A stretch of DNA of 64,000 nt from Panicum virgatum. Taxonomy: Eukaryota > Streptophyta > Magnoliopsida > Poales > Poaceae. Within the stretch, counting starts at the first letter, position 1; each line of letters begins with the position of its first letter. The notes under the pieces were generated by a model. It worked only from the letters and a program-made list of their open reading frames with translations. It was not told the origin of the DNA and made no database searches. The DNA is taken from contig NC_053137.1 in NCBI RefSeq assembly GCF_016808335.1, forward strand, positions 9,350,506-9,414,505, given 5' to 3'. Made by a program: the position numbers and the translations under genes. Shown here one piece after another: positions 22,451 through 32,745 of this stretch.

Positions 22451-25400
22451 TCAAGTGGTAACAATTCTCGATTCGCCATCCTTGCGTGCCCATGGCTTGT
22501 CATCTTTTCTTAAACTTGCTTCTATAATATTCATCTTCTGTGGTATGTCTGAGAAGAGGTTCATTTCATTGTACTGATTATAATCTTCCACATCGTTGAT
22601 ACCATCAACTCCTATGATATCTTGTTTTTCAGGAATAACAACATGTTTTGCTTTCTTTGCGGGGTGAGCTAGATACAATACTTGTGCGACTTGTGAAGCA
22701 AGTAGCCATGGGTCATCTTTGTAACCAACATTATTGAGGTCAACAATCGTGAGTCCATAGGCATCGACCTCAACACCTCTAGGGTGTTTGACCCAACGAC
22801 ACTGAAATACCAGTATTTGTATATTGTAACCATAGTGTATTTCCCATATATCATCTATGACGCCATAGTAAGTGGTACTTTCTCCTGTTCTCTCGTCCAA
22901 GGCCTCAATGCGGACACCACTATTGTGGGATACGGTCTTCTTGTCCTTTGTGATAGTATAAAATAAATATTCATTAATATCATACCCTTGCCATGATGTG
23001 ACCTGGCTAGATGGACCTGCTGCTAATCTTTTAATCGTTTGTTCTTCCAAGGTATCTCCATCTGGTAGATGCATATCCTTCAACCATGCAGTCAATCGAC
23101 GCTTGTGCTCTCTCATGATCCAATCATCTGAGCGGCCATTACATTTGGGACGAATAATGCTCAAGTGCTCATTGACTCAAGAAGTCATTATTGTGAGATG
23201 CTGCAAGATTCTATAATGTGCTTGTTGCACTCCTTTGAAATCCTTGTCAATAAATGTTTTTCTCCCAATCATCCCAACCCCTTCCAACCTCCCAAGAAAG
23301 CAAGGAACGGGCAGACCAATGGATACTTTATCATTTAGGTAACCAAGGCAACACTTGATGACTTCCTCAGTACTGTATCCCTCGATCATAGAACCCTCAG
23401 GATAAGCACGATTTAGTACGTACCGGTTTAGAATGGACATGAAACGCTCGTACGTCCTCATTTCGTGTAGGTAAAGTGGACCCAGTGCATGTATTTGGTC
23501 GACCATGTGAATCATTAAGTGCTCTGTTATATCAAAATAACCAGGAGGGAAGCACATCTCGAGTTGTGCCATAGTCTCCCCAATAAATTCTTGAAGATCA
23601 TTCAATTCATCTTCGTTGGTCACCTTTTGAGAAACCTTATTGAAGAAATAGCATAGCCGAGTGATTACCATCTTCACGTATACTGGCTTGATCGCTCTAA
23701 TTGCAATAGGGAGGAACACCGTCAACAATTCATCACAATCGTGATAGTTATATCCGCATAGCGAGAGGTCTTTCATCGAGACTAGTTTCTTTATGTTAGA
23801 TGAAAAACGACTAGGCACTCTGATCCCCCGTAAGCTCTCGCATATTGCCTTCTTCTCATCATGTGTCAAGTTGTAGGAAGCTGGAGGAAGTTCATATCTT
23901 CCATTTCTTTTTTCAATAGGGTGAAGATCCTTTCTTATCTCCATGGCTACCAGGTCTTGACGTGACTTTAAGGTATCCTTTGTCTTTGATGATGTCTCTA
24001 AAAGGAGTCCAATCGTGTAACCAAACACATTCTTCTTCAGGTGCATCCCATCGATTGCATGGCGGACCTCAAGATCACCCTAATATGGCAAGTACTTGTA
24101 GAATATGGATTGTTTCTTAAATGGTACGCCGGCGATTGGTGCCTTATCTCTATTTTTCTTCTTCCCACATTTTGTCACCTTCCCATAACTGACCTGGATG
24201 GCCCTCACCATTTTGAAAACATAGTGCCCATCTCTTTTTACTGGAGCAGAATGTAATTCAGGCTTGCCATCAAAAAAGTTGTGGAACTTCTTACTTCGGT
24301 AACGATGTCCTTCCACCAAGAAACATCTATACCCAAGGTAAACTAACTTTCTAGAACCTTCCAGAAAAGATGATACAGTCTCATCCACGCAGACCGTGCA
24401 GCCCGTCCTACCTTTGACCTATCCCGAAAGGACAAATAGAGCCTGGTAATTAGGGATGGTGGTGAAGATAAGAGCTCTGAGATTAAAGGTCTGCTATGTA
24501 AAACTGTCAAACATATCGATACCCTCCTTCCATAGTGTTTCCATCTCTTGCATCAAAGGTTCAAGGAAAACATCAATATCGATGCCAGGATGCTTGGGTC
24601 CTTGTATAAGGATGGACAATAGAAGATATTTTCTCTTCTGGCACAACTATGTAGGCAGGTTGTACATCGTCAAGATCACCGGCCATGTGCTGTGCGTACT
24701 AGTCCTTTCACCAAATGGATTCATTCCGTCCGTACTCAACGCAAATCTAACGTTCCTCGGGTCCTTTCCAAATTCTAGATAATATTGCTCATCGAACTTC
24801 TTCCACTGGCATGCATCGGCTGGATGTCGAAGCTTTCCGTCGCCCTTCTTGCGCTTATCTAAATTCCACCCGTGCATCAATTCAGCATCCTTTGGGTTCG
24901 AGAAGAAGCGTCTTAGACGGTCAGCAACCGGGAGGTACCACATAACCATCGCAGGAATTCGTCTCTGCTTCTCGGATATGCCTAAAGTAGTGTCTGGTGG
25001 CTCCACTGAGGCACCCTGCCTCTTCCTTTTGTTCCTGTCTGTTGGACCTTGGTTATCGCCACCACAATAACCAGCATTGTTTTTGTATCTATTTGCAGAA
25101 CATGCAGGGCATTTGTCCAAGTCTTTGAAAGTATCCCCACGATACAAAATACAATAATTTGGGCATACATGAATTCTTTCCACACCCATTGTGAACGGGC
25201 TGACAAGCTTCTTTGCTCGATATGTGTTTGCAGGCACTTTATTTGGCTTCGGAAGCAACCAGGCCAACATAGCCAGGAGATCATTGAAGCTACTATCTGA
25301 CCAGCTGTGCTTAGCCTTTAAGGTCAATAGCTCAAGTACAAAACGAAGAACGGTCCAGTGTTTCAGACATTCTTTAGATCGCTCGTATATATTTTCCTCT

Positions 25401-25552
25401 GTTGATTTCTTCACCGTCTCGAAGTTTTCTATCCCCTTTGCACTACCGACCAACAGCTCTGCTTTGGTGTGCCGCAACAACTGGCTCAGGAAATCACCAT
25501 CGTCAAGCTCATCGCCATCATCATCACTGCCAATATCGATGGCCCAATACAA
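22451..25552 (-). pseudogene. TNP2 transposase of the CACTA, five nonsense codons
   Basis: One uninterrupted frame of about 1,033 codons without introns or frameshifts. Transposase_21 core: FTMGVERIHVCPNYC, a CPACSANRY zinc-like motif, RFALSTDGMNPFG (likely catalytic Asp) and GIDIDVFLEPLMQEMETLW. Then a DUF4218 region (EVRHAIDGMHLKKNVFG; PPGYFDITEHLMIHMVDQI) and a DUF4216 region (FQCRWVKHPRGVEVDAYGLT). Stops are at 24649-24647, 24496-24494, 24421-24419, 24082-24080 (TAG) and 23179-23177 (TGA). Several sit where Trp is expected (T*LC, PY*GDLEVRHA). The start is unresolved, since 25552 is not an ATG, and the usual N-terminal Transpos_assoc domain is absent. Confidence 0.93.
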
Positions 25553-26041
25553 GCTCTTAAATAATATTGGGAATAAATGCTAAATAACTCAACAGCTAAG
25601 AGTAGATATTGGAAACAAATAAAAGGGGAAAAAATTCAAACCCCAACCCATTACATTATGTGAAAAAAGGGGAAATCAACTCTTTTTCTCTCTCCTTTAT
25701 ATATCTAGTAATTTGTTTTTCTAGAAATGAGGCTAAAACAAGAAGATTGGTTGAAAATAATTACATAATTATGCTCTCCATCTAATTTAGCATAACTTTA
25801 TCCAAAAACTTAAGGCAAATCATGGCTTAGATGGTAAATCCATCCAATGGAGATTTAGATCTAGCTAGGGAATGTGAGAGTAATTTAAGCCTTCAAATTA
25901 ACCCAAAAGCTTAGGAAAACTAACTTCAAGGAAATCAAGTTCAAAACCTTCCCTCCTCTATTTTTGATTTATGGCATTTTCGGATAGCACCTCCCCCAAG
26001 AAGAGAGAGTTCTGTCGCGAGGAAGATGGTCTCGTGCCTAG

Positions 26042-26049
26042 ATATTTAT
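26042..26049 (-). promoter_or_regulatory. Putative TNP2 promoter (TATA-like)
   Basis: ataaatat on the minus strand, just inside the right subterminal array. It is followed by an AT-rich untranslated stretch (25560-26030) before TNP2. Its layout matches promoters B and C, and this is the only support. Confidence 0.45.
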
Positions 26050-26059
26050 GATTTTTTTC

Positions 26060-26310
26060 AGAGACGGGTGCCCCCACAAGCCGCCCCTAGAAACATATTT
26101 CTAGGGGCGTCTGAAGCCATCAGCCGCCCTTAAAAATGGGGCTCATTTTCAGGGGCGGCTGATGGCACCAGCCGCCCCTGGAAATTAGATCTTTAGGGGC
26201 GGCTGACGGTATCAGCCGCCCCTAAAAATGAGCCCCATTCTGCCCCTAAATACCTATTTCTAGGGGCGGATCAACTGCTACAGTACCCCGCTCTTTTTGT
26301 AGGAGCGTTG
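26060..26310. repeat. CACTA right subterminal repeat array
   Basis: Repeats of aggggcggctgatgg.acca and gccgccccta in both orientations with gaaaatgagcc-like spacers, ending at the TIR (26321-26334). Core gccgcccct matches the inner left array. Confidence 0.85.
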
Positions 26311-26337
26311 CTGAAAATCATTTCTGTAGTAGTGTTG

Positions 26338-26815
26338 GTGTGGAGCGGCGTCGACAACTTTGTGCGGGGAAGTGGAGACCCCCATCCTTCATGGACAAGC
26401 TCCTTAGTGGAAAACGGGAACAATGTGACCGTGGTTGTGTCCACGGAAGAGACTTAATACAGGGAAGCAATACTCTTTGTGAGTGATTCAACAACGTGGA
26501 TGTAGATGTGCCTTTGTGGCTAACCGAACCACGGGATAAATCCTCGTGTCAAGATTTTGCTTCTCTCATCCCCTCTTTACGTTTCCGCATTTCATATTGC
26601 AACTTGTGTGTCTTTACATTCATAGAGTAGTATCTTGATATGATTAGCTATAGGTTGCTAAACTCTTTTGGGGATGAGGGTTTCACACTAGAAGAACCGT
26701 AGTTGTACATCTAGATATCATATTTTAGTTTAAGTTTTGTGCAAACTAGTTGGAGCTATAGGTTAAGATTTTAAGTTGTCTAATTCACCCCCTCCCCCTC
26801 GTAGGCTACGAGCAC
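26338..26815 (+). mobile_element. Copia-type LTR fragment (relic)
   Basis: The sequence ends ctaattcaccccctccccctc...cgatcactttc, which resembles the 3' end and junction of grass SIRE/Maximus-type copia LTRs. No second LTR or coding region is present. The assignment is from memory of that motif. Confidence 0.4.
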
Positions 26816-28881
26816 CCGATCACTTTCAAAATCAAATTTAAAATAGGAATTGTATTCAAAATAAAACTAAGCAGGATGTATTCAAAGTTTCAAACACAAA
26901 ACCGTTAGCTGCTCAGAATTCTAATAGTTCTTTGAAACTTGAAGCTCTACTCCTGAAATTTTTTTTTTACAAATGATCGATATATATTCGTGAAACATGA
27001 CAGGACTAACCCTGCAATTCTTCTGTACATGTATAATAATTTTGAGTTCAGAAAAATGCTCATGTTTCCAGTACTAGCTAATTCAAAATTTAAGCTATCA
27101 GAAAATACAGATTCCTTTGGCCCCACTAACTTTATCTGCTCTGAAAGCAATAAACATCCTTACTGCACAATGTTCTTCTCGCACCACGCAATCACCGATT
27201 CGCTATTCTGCTTGTTTTATCTCCGTCAGCTTCTCCTTGGCCTTCACTTATTCTCTCCTTCACAGCTGCAAGAACCTCCGGTCATGGCGACGAAGCTTCT
27301 GAAGATATTTTATCCACCTAGCAGAGTCCCTTGAAGCAGTCCTTTGTTGCCTTCCACCCCGCAAATACAGGGTTGGCTTTTTTTTTCCTTTTTGCCCCTC
27401 TTTTCTTTCTGAAAGCTTGACATGGCTGTCAAGTAATTTATTGAAAGTTTGAAACTAAGAAAAATTACATCACATCGATCAGTCGTGAAATTTAATTATT
27501 CCAACAAAAAACAGATCAAACATCAATCAAATATCCTCCTCTACTCATCTATATTCATGCACAAGGAAAAAGTTCTTTTTTTTAGATAAAGATGAGGGTC
27601 AAGCCACTCAAATTTAAATGACTATAAAAGACCCCCCAATCCGGGTTTCTAGCCTGTGATCTCCCACACGGAGAGCTTTGCCCTTAGCCACTAGACCAAA
27701 GACTGGTTCTTAAGGAAAAAAGTTTTTAATTGCACAGTTACAACCACCTGTACTGAGGTCTTCCTTTCTGACATGCAACCAGAATCCTATTGAAAATTTG
27801 CAATGTTTCAATCACACTGCATCTTTCTGCCCCTTGTTCAATTTCAGGTTTCTGCAACAAATATTATTTGAAATATACATCAAAGTGCCGCCGGCCGTCA
27901 AAGCACCGGTTCTGCTTCCTTTCTGCCCAACTGCCAGCTTGCTAATTGATGTTTCTGCAAGCTGTTCAAAGAATCACTCCTGCAACAGCTTTACCGGATC
28001 TCTTTGGTGCATAGCAGATCCGCACCTGTTGACAAATTAAGATGGTTAGTTTGTCGTGCATGACAAGTTATTCTAAATTTAATTATGTTTGAAATTATTT
28101 TATAACTAGTCTATCAACCTATGCTCCCACACGGGGTAGTTAGAGATATCTAATAATTATCTATCTCATGCTCTCTTTAACTAACTAAATATTCTAATTA
28201 AGTACTGTAAAGATACATATTTATCATTATGTAATTGTAATAAGTGTGACATGTTTAGTTACTAACAATTTTTTCTCACTTTGCATCACACCTCCATATA
28301 TGTTTAGTATGCATTTAATTGAATACTTTGTTTGAGCTATGTGAACAACATAAAAATTGGTATTCTTATCTCTTCTCTTATACATGAATATATGGTGACA
28401 CACATTATGGTTAGTATTTTTTATATAAATAATAGCATAATAATATATTATTAATAATACAAATAGTAATTTAGAATTTTATATTGATGCGCTTTAAGAT
28501 TTTATTATAATAATATATTTTTTATTCAGATTTGGAATTTATTTTAACTTTTTATTATGATATCATTGCATAATATATATATAAATTTAGGGGGTTATTT
28601 GATATTATTTTATAATGGCATTAGTGGGTAATTTACATGAAGATTAGGGGGCTACTTTAGATTATTTTTTATAATGACAGATGTGGGTAATTTAGATACA
28701 TGTTTAGCGGGTTATTTTAGTCTATTTTCATAATGGCAATGGTGGGTAATTTATTAGAAAAAATAACAGATTCAATGGCTATCATGATTATAGTTGCTTA
28801 ATTGATGGCAGGATATTTCTGTTTTTTGTGAGAATTTGTAAAAATTCTCTATTTATTTAAACTGTCCATCTAGGATCCCAA
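26816..28881. other. Intergenic region upstream of the DUF247 gene
   Basis: AT-rich. Short exon-like fragments around 27100-27310 (minus strand WIKYLQKLRRHDRRFLQ) lack a domain. A SINE/tRNA-like stretch (minus, about 27575-27715, with ggtctagtggctaaggg as a possible A box) is too degraded to call. 28590-28760 holds a short repeat, described separately. No convincing promoter was identified. Confidence 0.4.
28590..28760. repeat. Degenerate ~65-bp repeat (ggtgggtaattta units)
   Basis: Three units each contain a gggttatttta-like block and tataatggca.tggtgggtaattta. Two related units occur at 55985-56090 and a weaker trace near 31900, so this is a dispersed AT-rich repeat. Confidence 0.65.
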
Positions 28882-30616
28882 ATGGCTTCGTCTGGAGGCT
28901 TCAAAAGGAGACTTCAATTAGTAATAGCAAGATAGCGACTAACTAATTACAATTGTTAAATAATTGGAGGCACAATTCAAAAACATAAAATTGAAAATGA
29001 AGTATTCCTACTGACAAATCTCGATATTTCAAGTTTTCAACTCATCCTAGCAATGAATATAATGTTGATGTCCCATTCCGAACTGTGTAGTAGCTAGATG
29101 TTCTTGTTGAAGGCATGAATCACCTTGTTCTAACCCAGTAATGCTTAATTTTCGTTTAGCTAATAAATACTTCTAAACCTTATACGTCCAGGTAGACCAC
29201 GCTCGTGAGGAAACGTGGATTGTCAACATAAGAAATCGACTAGATGAACAGTTCGCCGATCTAACTAAACTAAAGCCCGCATTAGCGGCTCTAGACACCA
29301 GCAAGGACAAGCCATCAATATACTGGACTGGTAGCCATCCCGAAAGGTTTCCTGTCGGTATCCTCCTCCTCAAGAGCTCGGGCAATGTGGCTGAAAAGGA
29401 CCACATGTGGGAATATGTTGCGTTTATGACCAGATGGCTCGGTCTCGACGTGACTTTGTTCCTTAGATACATGAAGGAGAGGGAAGATCTAGTCAAGAGC
29501 TACTATCACTACGGCGGTGAGGATTATCAGAGGTACTTTGTTTTTAGAGAAAGCAATGCTCTCCAGGAGTCATTGCTGATCGCCGGTTGCTTTTTAGCTA
29601 CTGCGATTCTCTTGTTGCAGAAGGACCGGAATGGTGCCGAAATTCTACGAGGGCCCAGAGGTGACAATAGTGATCCAGCAGGTCAAAGGTCCCTGCAATT
29701 TTCAATTCTATACCAAAGAATAATGAAAGATCAGATAAAGACCAAAATCGACATGTTGCGCATCAGAAACCAGATTCCGTGGTTTGTTGTCGAGGCTGTA
29801 TTTGCACATTCAAGCTTAAGCGAGCTGTTTGGTGGCACCCGCATCGACAGACTAGCAATGTCGTGTTTTGATGATCTCTACCCTAGAGTGAACAAATCCA
29901 AGGTTAAGGGCGGCAACCTCCCATCCGGCGGCTTCAAACATCTACTGCACATCTTCCATTGGACCCGGACACCCGAAGAAGAAGGCAGGTGGCTGGTGCA
30001 TACAAAACCCGAACAAGAGCAGCAGCCTGCAAAACGGTTTGCGGAGTTTTACATTCCTAATGCAATGAACTTGCTTGAATCCGCAACTAGTTTTAAACGG
30101 CTCGACAGTAGCTCGATCGATGTGGAATACTCTAACAAGAGAATATCAGCACTGATGCAACTAACACCCCTGCACTTGTTCCCATACAGCAACGAAATTT
30201 TCCACCAGCTTCTGAACTTTGAACAGCGGTACCCGGCGTACGGGCTTCCCGTCACAGCCCATTTTGCATGTATGAAGAGCCTGTTACAGACCAAAGCAGA
30301 TGTTAAACTACTGCAGAAGAATGGCATCGTGCAGAACACGATGAAGGGGGAAGAGGATGTCCTGAGCTTTCTACACGACGTAGGGCATTTCTTGGTGGAT
30401 GAAGTAAGAGCCTGCATACCCGATGACCTCGACAGCCTATCGGAAAAGGTGATCGAGCATCATGAAAGAGATGTCAGTATAGCGTACTCGGAGTTCAAGA
30501 GCCAGTTCTGCCCCAACCGATGGGTGATCATATCGGTCCTCGCCGCCATCACTTTGTTCGTGCTGACATTTATTCAGACAGTATACAGTGCACTTGCCTA
30601 TTACAAAGGTTCTTGA
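28882..30616 (+). CDS. DUF247 (UPF0481) membrane protein
   Basis: The main exon (29192-30616) is open and ends with a C-terminal transmembrane segment, WVIISVLAAITLFVLTF, followed by a short tail. Domain hallmarks in order: ETWIVNIRNRLDEQF, CFLATAILLL, RNQIPWFVVEAVF, FHWTR, a repeat-rich middle, LMQLTPLHLFPYSNEIF, and HDVGHFLVDEVR. The inferred first exon is 28882-28920 (MASSGGFKRRLQL), spliced in phase 0 by GT-AG to 29192, giving about 487 residues, the usual family size. The first exon is the weak part. DUF247 proteins are plant-specific with mostly unknown function; some are linked to grass S/Z self-incompatibility. No frameshift or stop: the one host gene that looks intact. Confidence 0.85.
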
Positions 30617-30761
30617 TCGTGCTGCTAGACACCACCGCGACTGGCCACTACTCTTCGGTTGATTCCGGCAGCACAGCTTGCCTTTTCGGTTACTTTTTAT
30701 ATATTGTTCATCATGAATTGTTTGTGTGGGATTTTTCTTTAATCTGAATTGTCATCCTGGT

Positions 30762-30824
30762 TCGGTTGTAAGCACTCGGAACTCTGATGGCTGAGACCGG
30801 ATTCATTTCCTTAATCTAAAAAAA
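30762..30824 (+). mobile_element. 63-bp LINE tail insertion with 16-bp target duplication
   Basis: Flanked by gaattgtcatcctggt (30746-30761) and gaattgtcatcccggt (30825-30840), one mismatch in 16. The insert resembles a plant LINE 3' end and finishes in aatctaaaaaaa, so it is a severely 5'-truncated retroposition just downstream of the DUF247 stop, probably within its 3' untranslated region. Confidence 0.65.
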
Positions 30825-31315
30825 GAATTGTCATCCCGGTGTTCTCTCTCTTTTTTACTGCAACTCCCTGTTGTGCTATCTTACTTGCATTTCCAACCAC
30901 TAAATAAGGATACGTATAGGCCTTAAATTAAGAAAATTGATTTCTTATAATAGATTTTTAAGATATTATGTAAACTGCCTTAAATCAAGAAAATTGATAT
31001 GGACCTTAAAATTGAAAAAATTAAGAAAATTGAACATCTTGGAGTAACTGAAGGACTTGATCTGGTCTCAGGTTTTTTTCCCCTCAAAAACTCTAATGTT
31101 CCGCTCTTTATTCTAGATGTGCCACGCAGTCCTGACTCCTGCCTTCTCAAAAAACAACCGACCCATGGCTATAGCAACAGCAATTTCCACCAAGGCTATG
31201 CTCAACCTCTCTTGCATTATCACCACATCTTTGCTGATAATGTATTCTGTCGTAAGTCAGATCTGCCCACTCTCTAGCTGGTCTGATCACATTCCTACAG
31301 AAGCCACCTCCTCTC

Positions 31316-31366
31316 TACGACCGCTAACTTGGCATAGCCGAGCCCTCCATCCAATACAGACTTGTC
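31316..31366 (-). pseudogene. NLR coiled-coil fragment
   Basis: The minus-strand peptide DKSVLDGGLGYAKLAVV aligns with residues 10-25 of the NLR at 47799 (GKSALDGALSYAKSAIA). Downstream coding is broken within a few codons. It is a short relic of a related resistance gene. Confidence 0.55.
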
Positions 31367-31409
31367 CAAATCCAATCCCCTGGCTTCCACCAGACCATCA
31401 CGACCCCTA

Positions 31410-31411
31410 CC

Positions 31412-31453
<42 letters not shown>

Positions 31454-31471
31454 GCACACACGCACACACAC
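31410..31471. repeat. Compound (CT)n(AC)n microsatellite
   Basis: About 12 CT units followed by about 19 AC units, two of them interrupted by G. The plus- and minus-strand frames through it are repeat artefacts. Confidence 0.95.
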
Positions 31472-31973
31472 TGGCTTCATGAACAGAACAGTCGAGGTTG
31501 AGCATGACGCAGAAGCGTACTGTGTGCATGGAACAGATCATAATGTCTCGAAAAGATTTGCAACATTTGCTGAGAGATATATATCAACCAGGTGGCTGAT
31601 AGAGCCTTTGTTGCAGCGTAGTAGTAGACATCACAATGCATATTAAAAAATTGATATAATTTTCCATCATAATTTTTCATATAATTTTAAACTCCAATGA
31701 TTAATTTATTATTAAATATCCTAATCTATCAAAATAATGATAAAAAATTATGATGTATTTTTTCTAACATGTATTATAGCGTGTACTATCATCTTGTAAA
31801 ATTTTACTTAAAACTCCACCTATGCATAGAGAAATAAAAAATACAAATTGTATTAGGGGTAATTTGAACCAAAGAGCATAGTTTGGGGGTAAAATAATGA
31901 ATCATACAATAATAGTTTAGAGGGTTATCCGGACTTTGGCTTTAGTTGAGTGGAGTAATTTAGGCTTTTTCCA

Positions 31974-32078
31974 CACTACACTATAGACACCGTCGCCATT
32001 AAGAGGGGAAACGCTAATTAGTTAATCCCCCGGCCACTTAAAAAGTTGCGTCGGCAATTGCTTTTGAGTCTAGTAGTG
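31974..32078. mobile_element. Possible tiny CACTA-type MITE
   Basis: Left end cactac and right end gtagtg, with loosely matching inner bases (gccattaagagg, ggccacttaaaaag) over 105 bp. The 3-bp flanks do not match. Weak. Confidence 0.3.
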
Positions 32079-32205
32079 AAGAATATATGCCAAATGCGAG
32101 GACCTCAATCTTTATGCTGCCATGCCACTTTAATTCATCCAGCACAGACTTGCCATGTTCATCAGAATGATTATCTAGGTTGAAGATAGTCGTTAAAAGA
32201 TACAC
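32075..32205 (-). pseudogene. Unidentified coding fragment
   Basis: An open minus-strand stretch of about 43 codons with protein-like composition, including DNHSDEHGKSVLDELKWHG and IEVLAFGIYSS. No start, splice sites or family recognised. It abuts the possible MITE on one side and the GC-rich block on the other. Confidence 0.35.
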
Positions 32206-32244
32206 AACTTGACGCTTTCATGCATATCAAAGCGCCAATTCTAT

Positions 32245-32745
32245 TTACCGCGCGAGTGGCAAGCGACGTGTCACAGAAGGGCGCGGCTGCCGGCGAGCTA
32301 CGGGAGTGGGGGAGGGAAGAGGGTGGAGCGATTGCCGGTGATCTAGGGGAGAGGGAGGGCGGGAGGTGGGCGGAGCGGCCGCACATATGAGGTCGCCGGT
32401 ACCAGCGGCCGGGGTGGTGGTCGAGGCGGCGGACCTTAGGGTTTCAGGTTGCTGGGGTGGGGCGGGCTCCACCGACCCCAGAGGAGGGTGCCGACCGGGC
32501 AGGGCAGGAACCTCGGTGGGTGGTGGCCGGCGGCGGGGGCGAGGAGAAGGAGTCGGCGCTGTGAGCAAGGTTAGCATCGGTGGCGGTGGAGGGTGGCGGT
32601 GGAGGCGCTGCCGGAGCTGAGGGAGGCGGGGGAGCATGGGGCGGGGCGGAGGATAAGAATGGGGCACAGCTACGATTGGATGAGTTCCAATCGCGTTTGC
32701 GATGAATAGATGCCCTCTATCAAGCCACCTCGGGAAACCCCTCAA
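32245..32745. other. GC-rich block, no supported gene
   Basis: GC- and purine-rich like the PIF-like elements, with a Pro/Arg/Ser-rich minus frame lacking domains. No TIR or target duplication was located. It could be a captured first exon or a CpG-rich promoter. Confidence 0.35.

Larger units (their letters stand above)
11178..26334 (-). mobile_element. 15.2-kb CACTA (En/Spm) transposon
   Basis: The left end is cactactacagaaa and the right end its complement, giving a 14-bp perfect TIR. Both sides are flanked by TTG (11175-11177 and 26335-26337), the 3-bp target size of CACTA elements. Subterminal arrays of aggggcgg-type repeats in both orientations lie inside each end. All coding content is on the minus strand: TNP2 (25552-22451), an unrecognised middle unit and a TnpA-like/Ulp1 fusion (about 16230-12366). 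Two more repeat arrays sit at internal TATA boxes (22.0 and 17.5 kb). Nested insertions include a hAT MITE (11570-12229) and a foldback (19949-20280). Confidence 0.95.
30841..31973. other. Intergenic, mostly AT-rich
   Basis: Contains the CT/AC microsatellite (31410-31471) and a small NLR relic (31316-31366). Otherwise no gene was seen. Confidence 0.45.

Noticed and set aside
28882..30616. Calling the DUF247 gene a self-incompatibility determinant
   Set aside because: The family is large and nothing in the window (such as a second DUF247 gene or a small secreted stigma protein gene) supports an S or Z locus.
32245..32745. Minus-strand 166-codon Pro-rich gene
   Set aside because: Composition only, no motif, and a competing frame on the plus strand.
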